Assembly (NCBI RefSeq): GCF_000255115.2
Contig: NC_018068.1
Coordinates: 2,017,977 to 2,081,976 of the forward strand
Source: Desulfosporosinus acidiphilus SJ4
Lineage (GTDB): Bacteria > Bacillota > Desulfitobacteriia > Desulfitobacteriales > Desulfitobacteriaceae
Length of the DNA: 64,000 nt
Direction: 5' to 3'
The first letter of the stretch is position 1. Every line of letters starts with the position of its first letter. Under the pieces are notes generated by a model. That model was not told where the DNA came from, did no database searches, and was given only the letters and a program-made list of their open reading frames with translations. A program made the translations under genes and the position numbers. Below, in pieces: positions 17,384 to 24,724 of this stretch.

Positions 17384-17836
17384 ATGAAGAAGATTATCGA
17401 AAGATTAAATTACTTAAGCGAAGTTCTTCCGAGTAAGATAAATCAGTTTTCAGAAGTTGAATTGATGGCAAAGCCAAACGGCAAGTGGTCAAAGAAAGAA
17501 ATCCTCGGGCATTTGTGCGATTCTGCCACAAACAACCACCATAGGTTTGTCAGGATGCAGTTTGAAGAGCAACCGTTTGTTGTTGTACCCTATAAGCAAA
17601 ATGATTGGGTAATAGTTCATGACTATCTCAATACACAGACTGGTGACATTGTAACGTTTTGGACTGCTGTAAACCTACAAATTATTAACGTAATCTCAAA
17701 GATTCCGGAAGAGAAATTATCGTATCTTTGCGATTTCGGCAATAATAAGGTCTTTACGTTTTTGGAGCTTATTCAAGATTATATGAGGCATATGGACCAT
17801 CATCTGATTCAAATCTTTGGTACTTCAGACCTTTAA
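17384..17836 (+). CDS. DinB-fold family protein
   Basis: A 150-residue helical protein. The WSKKEILGHLCDSATNNHHRF segment and the C-terminal HMDHHLIQI supply the three His (helix 1 and helix 4) that bind a divalent metal in the DinB/YfiT-like four-helix fold. Relatives are thiol-dependent transferases or of unknown role. A GAGGAG-type site precedes the ATG at 17384. The next gene starts 54 bp downstream, so the two may be cotranscribed. Confidence 0.8.
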   Translation: MKKIIERLNYLSEVLPSKINQFSEVELMAKPNGKWSKKEILGHLCDSATNNHHRFVRMQFEEQPFVVVPYKQNDWVIVHDYLNTQTGDIVTFWTAVNLQIINVISKIPEEKLSYLCDFGNNKVFTFLELIQDYMRHMDHHLIQIFGTSDL

Positions 17837-17889
17837 TTTCCGTAGAGAACTTTATTAGGTTGACAATCTATCGAAAATGGGAGGATGTT

Positions 17890-18294
17890 ATGAGTAATGA
17901 TATAATGAATTACTTGGACAAAGACAGATTCGCAGCATTTGTTGGGATTAAACTTGTTGAGGTTAAACCTGGTTATGCAATCGCTCGCCTGGAAATTACA
18001 GATGATCATCTAAATGCTGTAAATATTGTTCAAGGAGGGGTGATTTTCACCTTAGCAGATTTTGCGTTCGCAGCGGCATCAAATTCTCATGGACAAGTCT
18101 CTTTAGGAATTAATGCAAATATATCCTATTTTCAACCACCCCAAGGTAAAATAATTACTGCCATAGCGAAAGAAGTCTTTATTAATAAGAAAATCGCAAG
18201 TTATAACGTAGAAATATTCGATGAAGATGAGAAAATCATTGCCCGGTTTACCGGCATGGTATATAGAAAGAAAGATGAGCTTCCTATAGATTAA
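17890..18294 (+). CDS. PaaI-family hotdog thioesterase
   Basis: A 134-residue protein with the hotdog acyl-CoA thioesterase pattern. HLNAVNIVQGGVIFTLADFA carries the GG turn and catalytic Asp region of PaaI-like enzymes (the usual HGG appears as QGG). It would hydrolyse acyl- or aryl-CoA thioesters in the cytoplasm. ATG 17890 follows GGGAGG at 7 nt; the upstream in-frame TTG at 17860 lacks a site. It is likely coupled to the DinB-fold gene. Confidence 0.82.
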   Translation: MSNDIMNYLDKDRFAAFVGIKLVEVKPGYAIARLEITDDHLNAVNIVQGGVIFTLADFAFAAASNSHGQVSLGINANISYFQPPQGKIITAIAKEVFINKKIASYNVEIFDEDEKIIARFTGMVYRKKDELPID

Positions 18295-18340
18295 CCTGAA
18301 ATTACGCGGTATGTTAATGAAGGTTCGGGAGCCTTGGAAT

Positions 18341-18372
18341 GGGCCCATCTCCTTAATCGGAGGCGGGCTTTG
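18341..18372 (+). terminator. Probable terminator
   Basis: GCCC-ATCTCC pairs with GGAG-GC-GGGC around a short loop and runs into TTTGTTGT, 50 bp after the thioesterase gene. It is less regular than the other hairpins. Confidence 0.45.
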
Positions 18373-18473
18373 TTGTATAAATATTTTTTATAGTTAACTT
18401 CAAAAGATGTTATTTGTCTTTTCTATCAGTAAGTATTATCATTACGAATGTCAATACAGCCATATATCTACTT

Positions 18474-18501
18474 TCCCCCTCCTAGAGAGGGGATTTTTTT
18501 T
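18474..18501 (+). terminator. Terminator with eight-T tail
   Basis: A TCCCC..GGGGA stem with a short loop is followed by a run of eight T (18494-18501). It faces the convergent minus-strand gene. Confidence 0.65.
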
Positions 18502-18625
18502 GTAAGTCTGCAGATCTATCTCTCGCTTGGGCTTTGTATCAAATATACTCGAAATCGGAGTCTCTGAATAGCTGTAAATATTATAAATTGGTTCGAAACT
18601 ATCCTCAATTTTTCCATTCCTTTAA

Positions 18626-19720
18626 TTAATTAAAATTGGCCCTCATCTTCCATAGCGAAAATCCCCAAAGGAAGGGTATCCAAACGAACGCAAAAGGAAA
18701 CATTAGCTTATTTTCTACAAAAAACAGTTCTGCAGTTAAGGTAGCTCCTTCCGTAAACCATAAAGCGATTCCCAAAGCAACAGCACTCACTGCAAGTCTC
18801 CATTTAAACCCCTTTACGTTAAATACGGTTTCGATGCCCCAAGTCGTCATAAAGATAAAAGCACAAGATTTTATAATTAAGGCTCCAAGCCAGACCCCCA
18901 TAAACATAGATTCAACACCCGAAATCGTCTTGCTTAATTCCACCATTTTCCCGAGTGTAAGTATGCCAAATGCTAGACGATTAGTTTCTTCTGGACCAAA
19001 AACAAGAATTTGGATCAACACTATAAGAGTTTCTAAAATTCCTACCATGAAAACAGCTCGCCAAACTCCGGTTTTCATTTGGGCTTGCTCTTGCTTACCG
19101 TTTGGCAGAAAGGTAAGCAGTCCCGCTAAGAAGAGGATATATTCCATTGGGAATTGGATTACTCTTAGAGCCCCCCAAAAAAGGGGTTTTAATCCATCGC
19201 TTAAAAAGGGCAAAAGTTCTCCTTGTTCAATCCTCGGTATAGCAAGACCAATATTCAGAATTTGTGAAATTATAATTACAGGGAAGATAACTTCGGAAAA
19301 GCGCGCAAATGTCTCAATACCAGAGTTTACTATGTAGAAAGCAATAAGAAGACCACCTAGATTGAACACCCAACGAGGTGTTAACGGCATAATCGATTGC
19401 TCATAAGTGAGCCCTATCGCGCCTAACGATAAACCGCTATAGTAACCGCAGACTAAAATATATAAAATTCCTATAATTTTGCCTATCCATTTACCAAAGA
19501 GCTTTTCTGAAATCTGCAACAAATTTGTATTCGGATATTGCGATGAAAGTGAAAGTACCATTAGGCCGTAAGGAATCGCCATGACAAATGTCGGTAAAAT
19601 AACCATCCAGCTGTCCCGCCCACTTGCTACTGTAACAAAGTTTGCTAAAAGGATAAAACTTCCTCCCATGAGTACAGCAGCCCCTAAGGACCAGAATTGA
19701 TGTGTCGAGATTCTTTCCAT
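18626..19720 (-). CDS. GerAB-type spore germination permease
   Basis: About 364 residues with ten predicted membrane helices. It belongs to the endospore germination permease family (GerAB/GerBB, APC-like), which forms the B subunit of nutrient germinant receptors in the spore inner membrane (ISTHQFWSLGAAVLMGGSF, then YPNTNLLQISEKLFGKWIG). The ATG at 19720 is preferred (AAAAGG 5-6 nt upstream); a GTG lies two codons farther out. The usual partners gerAA and gerAC are absent on either side, so this is an orphan B subunit. It supports a spore-forming host. Confidence 0.85.
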   Translation of the reverse strand: MERISTHQFWSLGAAVLMGGSFILLANFVTVASGRDSWMVILPTFVMAIPYGLMVLSLSSQYPNTNLLQISEKLFGKWIGKIIGILYILVCGYYSGLSLGAIGLTYEQSIMPLTPRWVFNLGGLLIAFYIVNSGIETFARFSEVIFPVIIISQILNIGLAIPRIEQGELLPFLSDGLKPLFWGALRVIQFPMEYILFLAGLLTFLPNGKQEQAQMKTGVWRAVFMVGILETLIVLIQILVFGPEETNRLAFGILTLGKMVELSKTISGVESMFMGVWLGALIIKSCAFIFMTTWGIETVFNVKGFKWRLAVSAVALGIALWFTEGATLTAELFFVENKLMFPFAFVWIPFLWGFSLWKMRANFN

Positions 19721-19952
19721 AGTCACCTTTTTCCTTGATCTGCAGTGCTAAAAGGAAAATATAACGGCGAAATATATTTGATCAATTAAACTAATAGAGG
19801 ATGGCTATTACCTGTCTATGTACTTCTAGTAACTAATAATGCTCAAGAACGCAAGGGTGTATCAGCCTGAGGGTGAACGCCCCTCTTCTTAAGAGTTAAG
19901 CGTATTTTTGTCCGAATACAAGTAGATTATACCCAATAGAAATCTGTTCGCG

Positions 19953-19990
19953 ATAAAATTTAGCAGCCCTATCAGGCCGCTAAATTTTAT
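19953..19990. terminator. Hairpin, probable terminator
   Basis: A 12-bp perfect stem (ATAAAATTTAGC / GCTAAATTTTAT) with an inner GCC/GGC pair, followed by a T-rich stretch. It lies in the 750-bp gap beyond the start of the germination permease gene, where no other gene is visible. Confidence 0.5.
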
Positions 19991-20088
19991 GATTTTGTTT
20001 TATGGAGTTCTTTCCATTGATTTAATACCAAGAGCTTCTTCTTAAGGGTCTACGGAAAGAAGATAATGAGCTTAATTATATAAAGAAA

Positions 20089-20112
20089 GCGTTCCGAAAG
20101 GGACGCTTTTTC
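20089..20112 (+). terminator. Terminator resembling the one at 8263-8289
   Basis: AGCGTTCC..GGGACGCT followed by TTTTCTATT. The core GCGTTCC-(3-4 nt)-GG-RCGC-TTTTTCTATT recurs almost unchanged at 8263-8292, in both places without an annotated gene directly upstream. Confidence 0.6.
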
Positions 20113-20199
20113 TATTGCCTTATAAATTTAGGGTCTTGCGCGAGACAAAATTCAATTACCATAATGTGGATCATAGATAGGAAACAGGAGGGAATCTAG

Positions 20200-20253
20200 G
20201 TGTACCATCCATATCCTCAAGACTTCCTTATGTCCGCCGAGAGCTATTCCTAA
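20200..20253 (+). CDS. Mini-ORF (17 aa), possible remnant
   Basis: A GTG at 20200 has an excellent GGAGGG site 7 nt upstream and a possible promoter (TTGCGC, 17-18 nt, CATAAT) before it, but the frame stops after 17 codons (MYHPYPQDFLMSAESYS). The strong expression signals suggest the start of a small spore-type protein cut short by a stop codon, or a real micropeptide. Confidence 0.3.
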   Translation: MYHPYPQDFLMSAESYS

Positions 20254-20310
20254 AACTGTAAGACGTCAGATTAACGATTCAATTAGGACTTAAAAGTTAA
20301 TAAAAGGAAC

Positions 20311-20429
20311 TGTTGCATAATGAGTATTTATACGTTTTTATAAATAAAACCCCGCATATAAATGGGTGATTTTAACCACAATTTATGCAAGGTCTTGTTT
20401 AATGGGGGGCGCTTATGCATTTTGCAACA
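20311..20429. mobile_element. MITE-like remnant (119 bp)
   Basis: Near-identical terminal inverted repeats: TGTTGCATAATG at 20311-20322, and the complement of TGTTGCAAAATG ending at 20429 (11 of 12 match). They enclose about 95 bp of noncoding DNA. Ends of the form TGTTGCAAAATG are seen on several IS families. There is no transposase, so this is a non-autonomous or deleted copy. Confidence 0.5.
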
Positions 20430-20476
20430 TCCCCTGGTCTTTTAATTCCTGCCAGAATAAAGAGTATAGTTAACAA

Positions 20477-20782
20477 CTAGACAACAGGAAAGCCGATATA
20501 CTCTGAGATGTATCCAATTTGTTTATCTGAAAGAGAAGTGAATTCCCGGTTCTTAGTTGCAGTAAAAACACAAGCCCCAAAGATCCAACCTTGTCGGTCA
20601 TCGAAAAAGTTCTTTTTCAGTCCTAGCATTTCCGCTTCATCATTACATAAGCACACTATATCGTCTGTTAACGGGACTATCTCTATCAAATCTCCAACTA
20701 ACTCCTGAAAGTCTTCAAAAGTGCCTTCTATCTCCTTCAATTGCAAAGGCTGATTCAGTGGTTCTCTGAACAACACTCTCAT
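20477..20782 (-). CDS. DUF3846 domain protein
   Basis: About 101 residues. The pattern is that of DUF3846: an N-terminal strand MRVLFREP, then IEGTFEDFQELVGDLIEIV, IVCLCNDEAEMLGL and a GWIFGACVFTA strand. The family is found almost only on plasmids, phages and conjugative elements; its function is unknown. ATG 20782 follows GGAGG at 8 nt, and the upstream ATG overlaps that site. Its presence marks the 20-22.8 kb stretch as accessory DNA outside the main element. Confidence 0.75.
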   Translation of the reverse strand: MRVLFREPLNQPLQLKEIEGTFEDFQELVGDLIEIVPLTDDIVCLCNDEAEMLGLKKNFFDDRQGWIFGACVFTATKNREFTSLSDKQIGYISEYIGFPVV

Positions 20783-20997
20783 TCCTATTACCTCCATTTT
20801 TATTGCGTGATATTTAATACTACATCAAATAAAGTATAATTCCAATATAAAATTCTAAGAGGATGGGTTATGAGAGAGAAGATAGCCTACATAATTTCGC
20901 AGCGTGCGTGGTTGCAAAAGAAAAAGTAAAGAAGCAAGCAAGGCTAAATCACCTTCTTTCCTATTGACGATACTTTAGTGGTAAAAGGAGCCTCATA

Positions 20998-21243
20998 ATG
21001 AATTAATTATTTCTGTTTAAGTATCCAGATGGTAATCTTTTTGGTGTAGTGAAACCTACGAATTTATATGAACTAGCAAGCATTAAAGATTTGTTGGATG
21101 ATATTCAACAACAAACTAAAGAACTAAAAAGCAGCACTCACGATGGTTATTTAATCCCTTGGGGGCATAATGAAGAAACATTGATAATAGAAGAAGGGTG
21201 TTTTAACTGGAGTGATAAAGGTTTTTATTACGAAGTAAAATAA
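20998..21243 (+). pseudogene. Hypothetical gene with a stop at codon 3
   Basis: ATG 20998 has AAAAGGAG 7 nt upstream, but the third codon is TAA. After it the same frame stays open for 78 codons: LFLFKYPDGNLFGVVKPTNL, YELASIKDLLDDIQQQTKEL and a Trp-rich end. The protein-like reading begins right after the stop, so a nonsense mutation of a real gene is likely. A GTG at 21049 could give a 64-residue product but lacks a binding site. Confidence 0.5.
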
Positions 21244-21547
21244 TTTTCTGATGGAGTTTCAAATATCGCTTGATTAAATTACGAATCAGAAGGTTAAAAA
21301 ACAAAGTATCAGCAGATGTGCTACCAAAAGATGCTTGCTGATAGAGATATACAGCAAACCATGTCACGGAAAGGTAATTAAAAATTTTATGAACCGTAAA
21401 CAATATGGAGGGATAATTATGGACAATGCATAGAGCCAGAAAATTAACAATGTAAAATCAGCCAATTACTTCCTGTCATATTAGCTGAATAAAAGTAAAT
21501 TCTATATAAGCATAATAAATTTAAAGAGGGGGAGGTAATAACACAAC

Positions 21548-22141
21548 ATGAAAAAAATAAAGGATAGAGATACCCTTTCAATTGTTTCAGGAATGATTGG
21601 ACTTGCTGGATTGATGCTTACTGATGGAATCTCTCAAAAAGCAAAAATATCTAAAAGGTCATTTAGACAAGCTGCCGCAGGGGTCTTCGTATCTAAGAGC
21701 GAAGCGAAAAATTTAAGGGGTCAGGTTCTTGGCGTAATAATGAACTCCGCTGTGAGCATTCTTGGGGCCAATTACATTATCAACCGTATGTCGCAAAACG
21801 GACGCGATAAACTTGTTTCTAAAGGTATTACATCGGGTATTATCTTTGGAGCAATTGCTACGGCTATCCCAAATCTTGCCCCCTGGAATAAGATGAAGCC
21901 AAGAGATGCGGCAAGTAATCTGTCCTATGTTTTTAGTAACATAGTTTTTGGGTTACTTGCAACTTTTTCAGCTGCTAAATTAGGTCACGATTCACTGTTT
22001 GACCCCCCGCCTCAAAACAATTATTTAAAACCGACAGAAAAAACAAGTGAACAAATAAAGGAATCGAATAGAAATACAGTTCAACCGACATACTCAGATG
22101 TAAATCTCAATAAAGAAGATGGAGCTTCAAAATTTATATAA
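21548..22141 (+). CDS. Hypothetical membrane-associated protein (197 aa)
   Basis: The 197-residue protein has three moderately hydrophobic segments (TLSIVSGMIGLAGLMLTDG, IIFGAIATAIPNLAPW and SNIVFGLLATFSAAKLG) and a polar C-terminal tail of about 50 residues. An AGGGGGAGG site lies upstream of the ATG at slightly long spacing. I know of no named family. It stands alone in the accessory stretch before the integrated element. Confidence 0.6.
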   Translation: MKKIKDRDTLSIVSGMIGLAGLMLTDGISQKAKISKRSFRQAAAGVFVSKSEAKNLRGQVLGVIMNSAVSILGANYIINRMSQNGRDKLVSKGITSGIIFGAIATAIPNLAPWNKMKPRDAASNLSYVFSNIVFGLLATFSAAKLGHDSLFDPPPQNNYLKPTEKTSEQIKESNRNTVQPTYSDVNLNKEDGASKFI

Positions 22142-22213
22142 TTATATCTTCTCTTAGCATAAGGGTTCGCTTTTTTTACAATAATACGAATCGTATATAC
22201 CAAGTTATACCTT

Positions 22214-22417
22214 GTGGGAGATGTATTGGAAGCCAAGACCATCGGTAGCAACAACAAGAATGTTGCTGTGCTGCTACGAAGGATCGAGCACGTAGATAAC
22301 GATTATGATGTGTTCGTGATCGTTGAGGAAAGTGTAGAAACGGTCCGATATAAAGCAACCTTCAATGCTATAAAATTCTTTTCTGCCGGCCACTCATCAT
22401 TCAGAAGCACAGAGTAA
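22214..22417 (+). CDS. Short hypothetical protein (67 aa)
   Basis: A GTG start at 22214 without a clear ribosome binding site opens a 67-codon frame (IGSNNKNVAVLLRRIEHVDN, DYDVFVIVEESVETVRYKA). Its beta-rich, regular character looks like real coding sequence, but it may be a truncated piece. It is close to the equally short fragments at 22.5-22.7 kb. Confidence 0.4.
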   Translation: MGDVLEAKTIGSNNKNVAVLLRRIEHVDNDYDVFVIVEESVETVRYKATFNAIKFFSAGHSSFRSTE

Positions 22418-22592
22418 TATGTGTGGTCACTAAGTAAAAAAGTTGGTAAATTCTTTCCGGTTCAATTCTAAATTTAGGAGTGTGTATAGAATTTTGGCAA
22501 ATACCGAAAGACTGTATATAAAAGTGGCAAACAAATCTTGAGACCGAAGAATCTCATTGGGTAGTGTTTCCTAAAGAGTATTATGCAGGGCT

Positions 22593-22718
22593 GTGAACTT
22601 AGATGCCGAGATCAAGAATGAGATAAGTAGGGCACAGGCAGATTCGAAATACTCAGGTGAGGAATACCGGAAGATCCTATCCAGCACCCGTAGAAAAATG
22701 GTGTTTCAAGAGATATGA
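22593..22718 (+). CDS. Small ORF (41 aa), probably part of a decayed gene pair
   Basis: A GTG at 22593 opens a highly charged 41-residue frame (MNLDAEIKNEISRAQADSKY...). It overlaps by 4 nt the stop of an upstream protein-like fragment (ETEESHWVVFPKEYYAGL) that itself lacks a start. The coupled arrangement suggests the remains of two small accessory genes. Confidence 0.35.
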   Translation: MNLDAEIKNEISRAQADSKYSGEEYRKILSSTRRKMVFQEI

Positions 22719-22847
22719 GGTGTTTCTTCGTAAAAAAAACGCACTAGACCACGAAAATAATACGTTAAAATACGGATGATTAGTGGATTTGTGTATGGAA
22801 CAACAAAAAACGCGATTCCCTTACGGAAATCACGTTTATAAGCGATG

Positions 22848-22873
22848 TGGTGCGGTCGAGAGGACTTGAACCT
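22848..22873. repeat. attL: 26-bp copy of the tRNA-Leu 3' end
   Basis: The 26-bp sequence starting TGGTGCGGTCGAGAGGAC is identical to 61524-61549, where it is the complement of the T-arm, acceptor and CCA of a tRNA-Leu. It stands 75 bp from the integrase stop codon. It is read as the left attachment site of a 38.7-kb integrated element. Confidence 0.85.
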
Positions 22874-22920
22874 TTCATGATTGTCTGGGATGAGCCTGCA
22901 CCAGGGCTTGGATGAAATAG

Positions 22921-22946
22921 GACTGAATTTTTGACTGAATGACTGA
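22921..22946. promoter_or_regulatory. Integrase/excisionase arm-type repeats (left)
   Basis: Three direct GACTGA repeats spaced 9-10 bp: GACTGAA (22921), TTGACTGAA (22931) and TGACTGA (22940). A matching trio lies at 61348-61377 just inside the right end. The placement inside both ends is that expected of arm-type sites of tyrosine integrases. Confidence 0.6.
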
Positions 22947-22949
22947 CCC

Positions 22950-24014
22950 TTAAAGCAGGCTAGTGATGGTTCCGCCTTTTCTTAGGCTATGGCTATAGAT
23001 TCCCGCTGTGGTCGCTGGGACTTGGCCAAGTTGTTCGGCCACTGTGGTAATAGATGCACCAGAATCTAGCATAAGGGAACCTACACCATGCCGGAGATCA
23101 TGTATTCGAATGTGATGGAGTCCGGCCTTTTTTAAAACCTCCTGCTTGGTCTTGTACAGGGCCTCATAGGGCAGAAAGTCGCCATTATCACTTTGAAAGA
23201 CGAAATCATTATCATTAGCTTTGTTATTTTGAGACATTGCTTTTTTGTATTCCCTAAGTTCTTCGGTTGTTTCCGAATCAAGTTGGAGTTCTCTTTTGCT
23301 GTTTTTGGTTTTGGTGGCCTTCAAATATCTTGATTTTGAATTGACCGCTTCGACAATCTTGATTTTTCCATCATGCGAAAGGTTTTTCCACTTTAGACCC
23401 ATTAATTCGCCAATTCTCATTCCGGTTATAGCTAAAATTTTTAAAGGCAGATAATGTTTGTAAAGTTTGGCGGTTTGAATAAAAAGTTTTAATTCATCAC
23501 TTTTAAGTACATTTCTGGAAACATGTTGGATCATTGGGGGTTTTATGCCTACCATAACATCCCGAGACAAATACTTTTTCCCGGCTCCCCAATTCAAAGC
23601 CGTCATGAGCGTTCGGTAGTGATTTTTAATTGTTCTCGCTGATAAGCCGCTACCATCTAATTCTTTGAGACGTTCCGCAATTATTACCGAATTCACAGTA
23701 TATAACTGTAAATCCCCCAATAAATCTTTGAGTTTTTCGGCGTGACGTTTGTATTGGTCATAAGTGCTTTTCTCAATTTGCTTTTGAATGTCATGTAGCC
23801 ATGTGATCAATAAGTCCTCTACGGATTGGATAGTGGTCTTAGATGAACCGACCTTAGTTTTGAAATCTAACTCCAGTTTGTTAGCATGAAGTTTGGCCTG
23901 GGGTTTCGAGCCATAGAAAGTCTCGTAATGAAATTGTTTTTTACCCTCACCATCCTTCTTTAAATATATCTGAATTTGCCATACGTTAGTTCCTCTATTT
24001 CTTAATTGTGCCAT
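22950..24014 (-). CDS. int: Tyrosine site-specific integrase
   Basis: About 354 residues in the layout of Tn916/phage-type integrases: an N-terminal arm-binding domain (WQIQIYLKKDGEGKKQFHYE), a SAM-like core-binding domain (residues about 65-150) and a catalytic domain with Arg in ITGMRIGELMG, the HxxR box in IHDLRHGVG and the nucleophile Tyr in AGIYSHSLRKG. It lies directly beside attL and reads toward it, as usual. ATG 24014 was chosen over upstream in-frame starts because it begins the family sequence MAQLRNRGT. It overlaps the end of the excisionase gene by 20 bp, so the two are coupled. Frame intact. Confidence 0.92.
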   Translation of the reverse strand: MAQLRNRGTNVWQIQIYLKKDGEGKKQFHYETFYGSKPQAKLHANKLELDFKTKVGSSKTTIQSVEDLLITWLHDIQKQIEKSTYDQYKRHAEKLKDLLGDLQLYTVNSVIIAERLKELDGSGLSARTIKNHYRTLMTALNWGAGKKYLSRDVMVGIKPPMIQHVSRNVLKSDELKLFIQTAKLYKHYLPLKILAITGMRIGELMGLKWKNLSHDGKIKIVEAVNSKSRYLKATKTKNSKRELQLDSETTEELREYKKAMSQNNKANDNDFVFQSDNGDFLPYEALYKTKQEVLKKAGLHHIRIHDLRHGVGSLMLDSGASITTVAEQLGQVPATTAGIYSHSLRKGGTITSLL

Positions 24015-24249
24015 TCGGTTTACGCCCCCTTTTCGGGGGTTGAGCTTTGCTAATATTATACGATAGATTATTGACATTTTCACCAGAACTAGAAATAAAT
24101 TCCGCTAAGGCATCTGATGATATTCGCGTCCTTCTCTCAGACAATCGTATAGCTTTAAGTTTGCCCTGACTAATGAGATCGTAAATGTAATTCGTTTTCG
24201 ACCTTAACATGGTAGCAACTTCCGGCACTGTATAGAAACTTATAGTCAT
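23995..24249 (-). CDS. xis: Excisionase-like DNA-binding protein (HTH_17)
   Basis: An 84-residue protein with the winged-helix HTH_17 pattern of excisionases: a VPEVATMLRSKTNYIYDLIS recognition region, then LKAIRLSERRTRISSDALAEF. Its 3' end overlaps the integrase start. Proteins of this type bind arm regions and turn the integrase toward excision. The C-terminal Lys/Arg-rich tail is typical. Confidence 0.82.
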   Translation of the reverse strand: MTISFYTVPEVATMLRSKTNYIYDLISQGKLKAIRLSERRTRISSDALAEFISSSGENVNNLSYNISKAQPPKRGRKPNGTIKK

Positions 24250-24724
24250 TTATAAAAACCACCTTTCACTTATAGTGGTTTTTGTCCAACAAGAAATTGA
24301 TTGGCGAAATTATTAATTTGGCTGATTTCATATGTTCTTTTGGAAAAAGGGCGACTAGTATGGTGAAATTTAATTCTAGTATTGACGGTTTATTGGTTGA
24401 GACAAGATATATGTTTCCGCAATCACATCACGTTGAAACGGTCGTTCGTTTGAAAGCGTTAACATGATTAATAGTAGCTTATCGGTTTTCGGAAATAGTG
24501 TTTAAATTTGTAACAACTAAGTAGGACCATCTTGAGGCTGTGAAAATTAGAAACAGTAATCGCCATATTGTTCCATATTTTTATGAATGGTCTGGCGAAT
24601 TTGTTTTTAAAAATAAATTTACGATCGATTAGAAGGAATATTTGGAAATATGTTGAATGCTTGGGGATATACTTTAGTGATTTTCTCAAACTCAAGTAGA
24701 TTAACATTTATAATTGGAAGTGGA

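Noticed and set aside
24282-24467. 61-codon frame between the excisionase and the SIR2-STAND gene
   Set aside because: It has no ribosome binding site, starts at a TTG in the promoter region of xis, and shows no family-like pattern.
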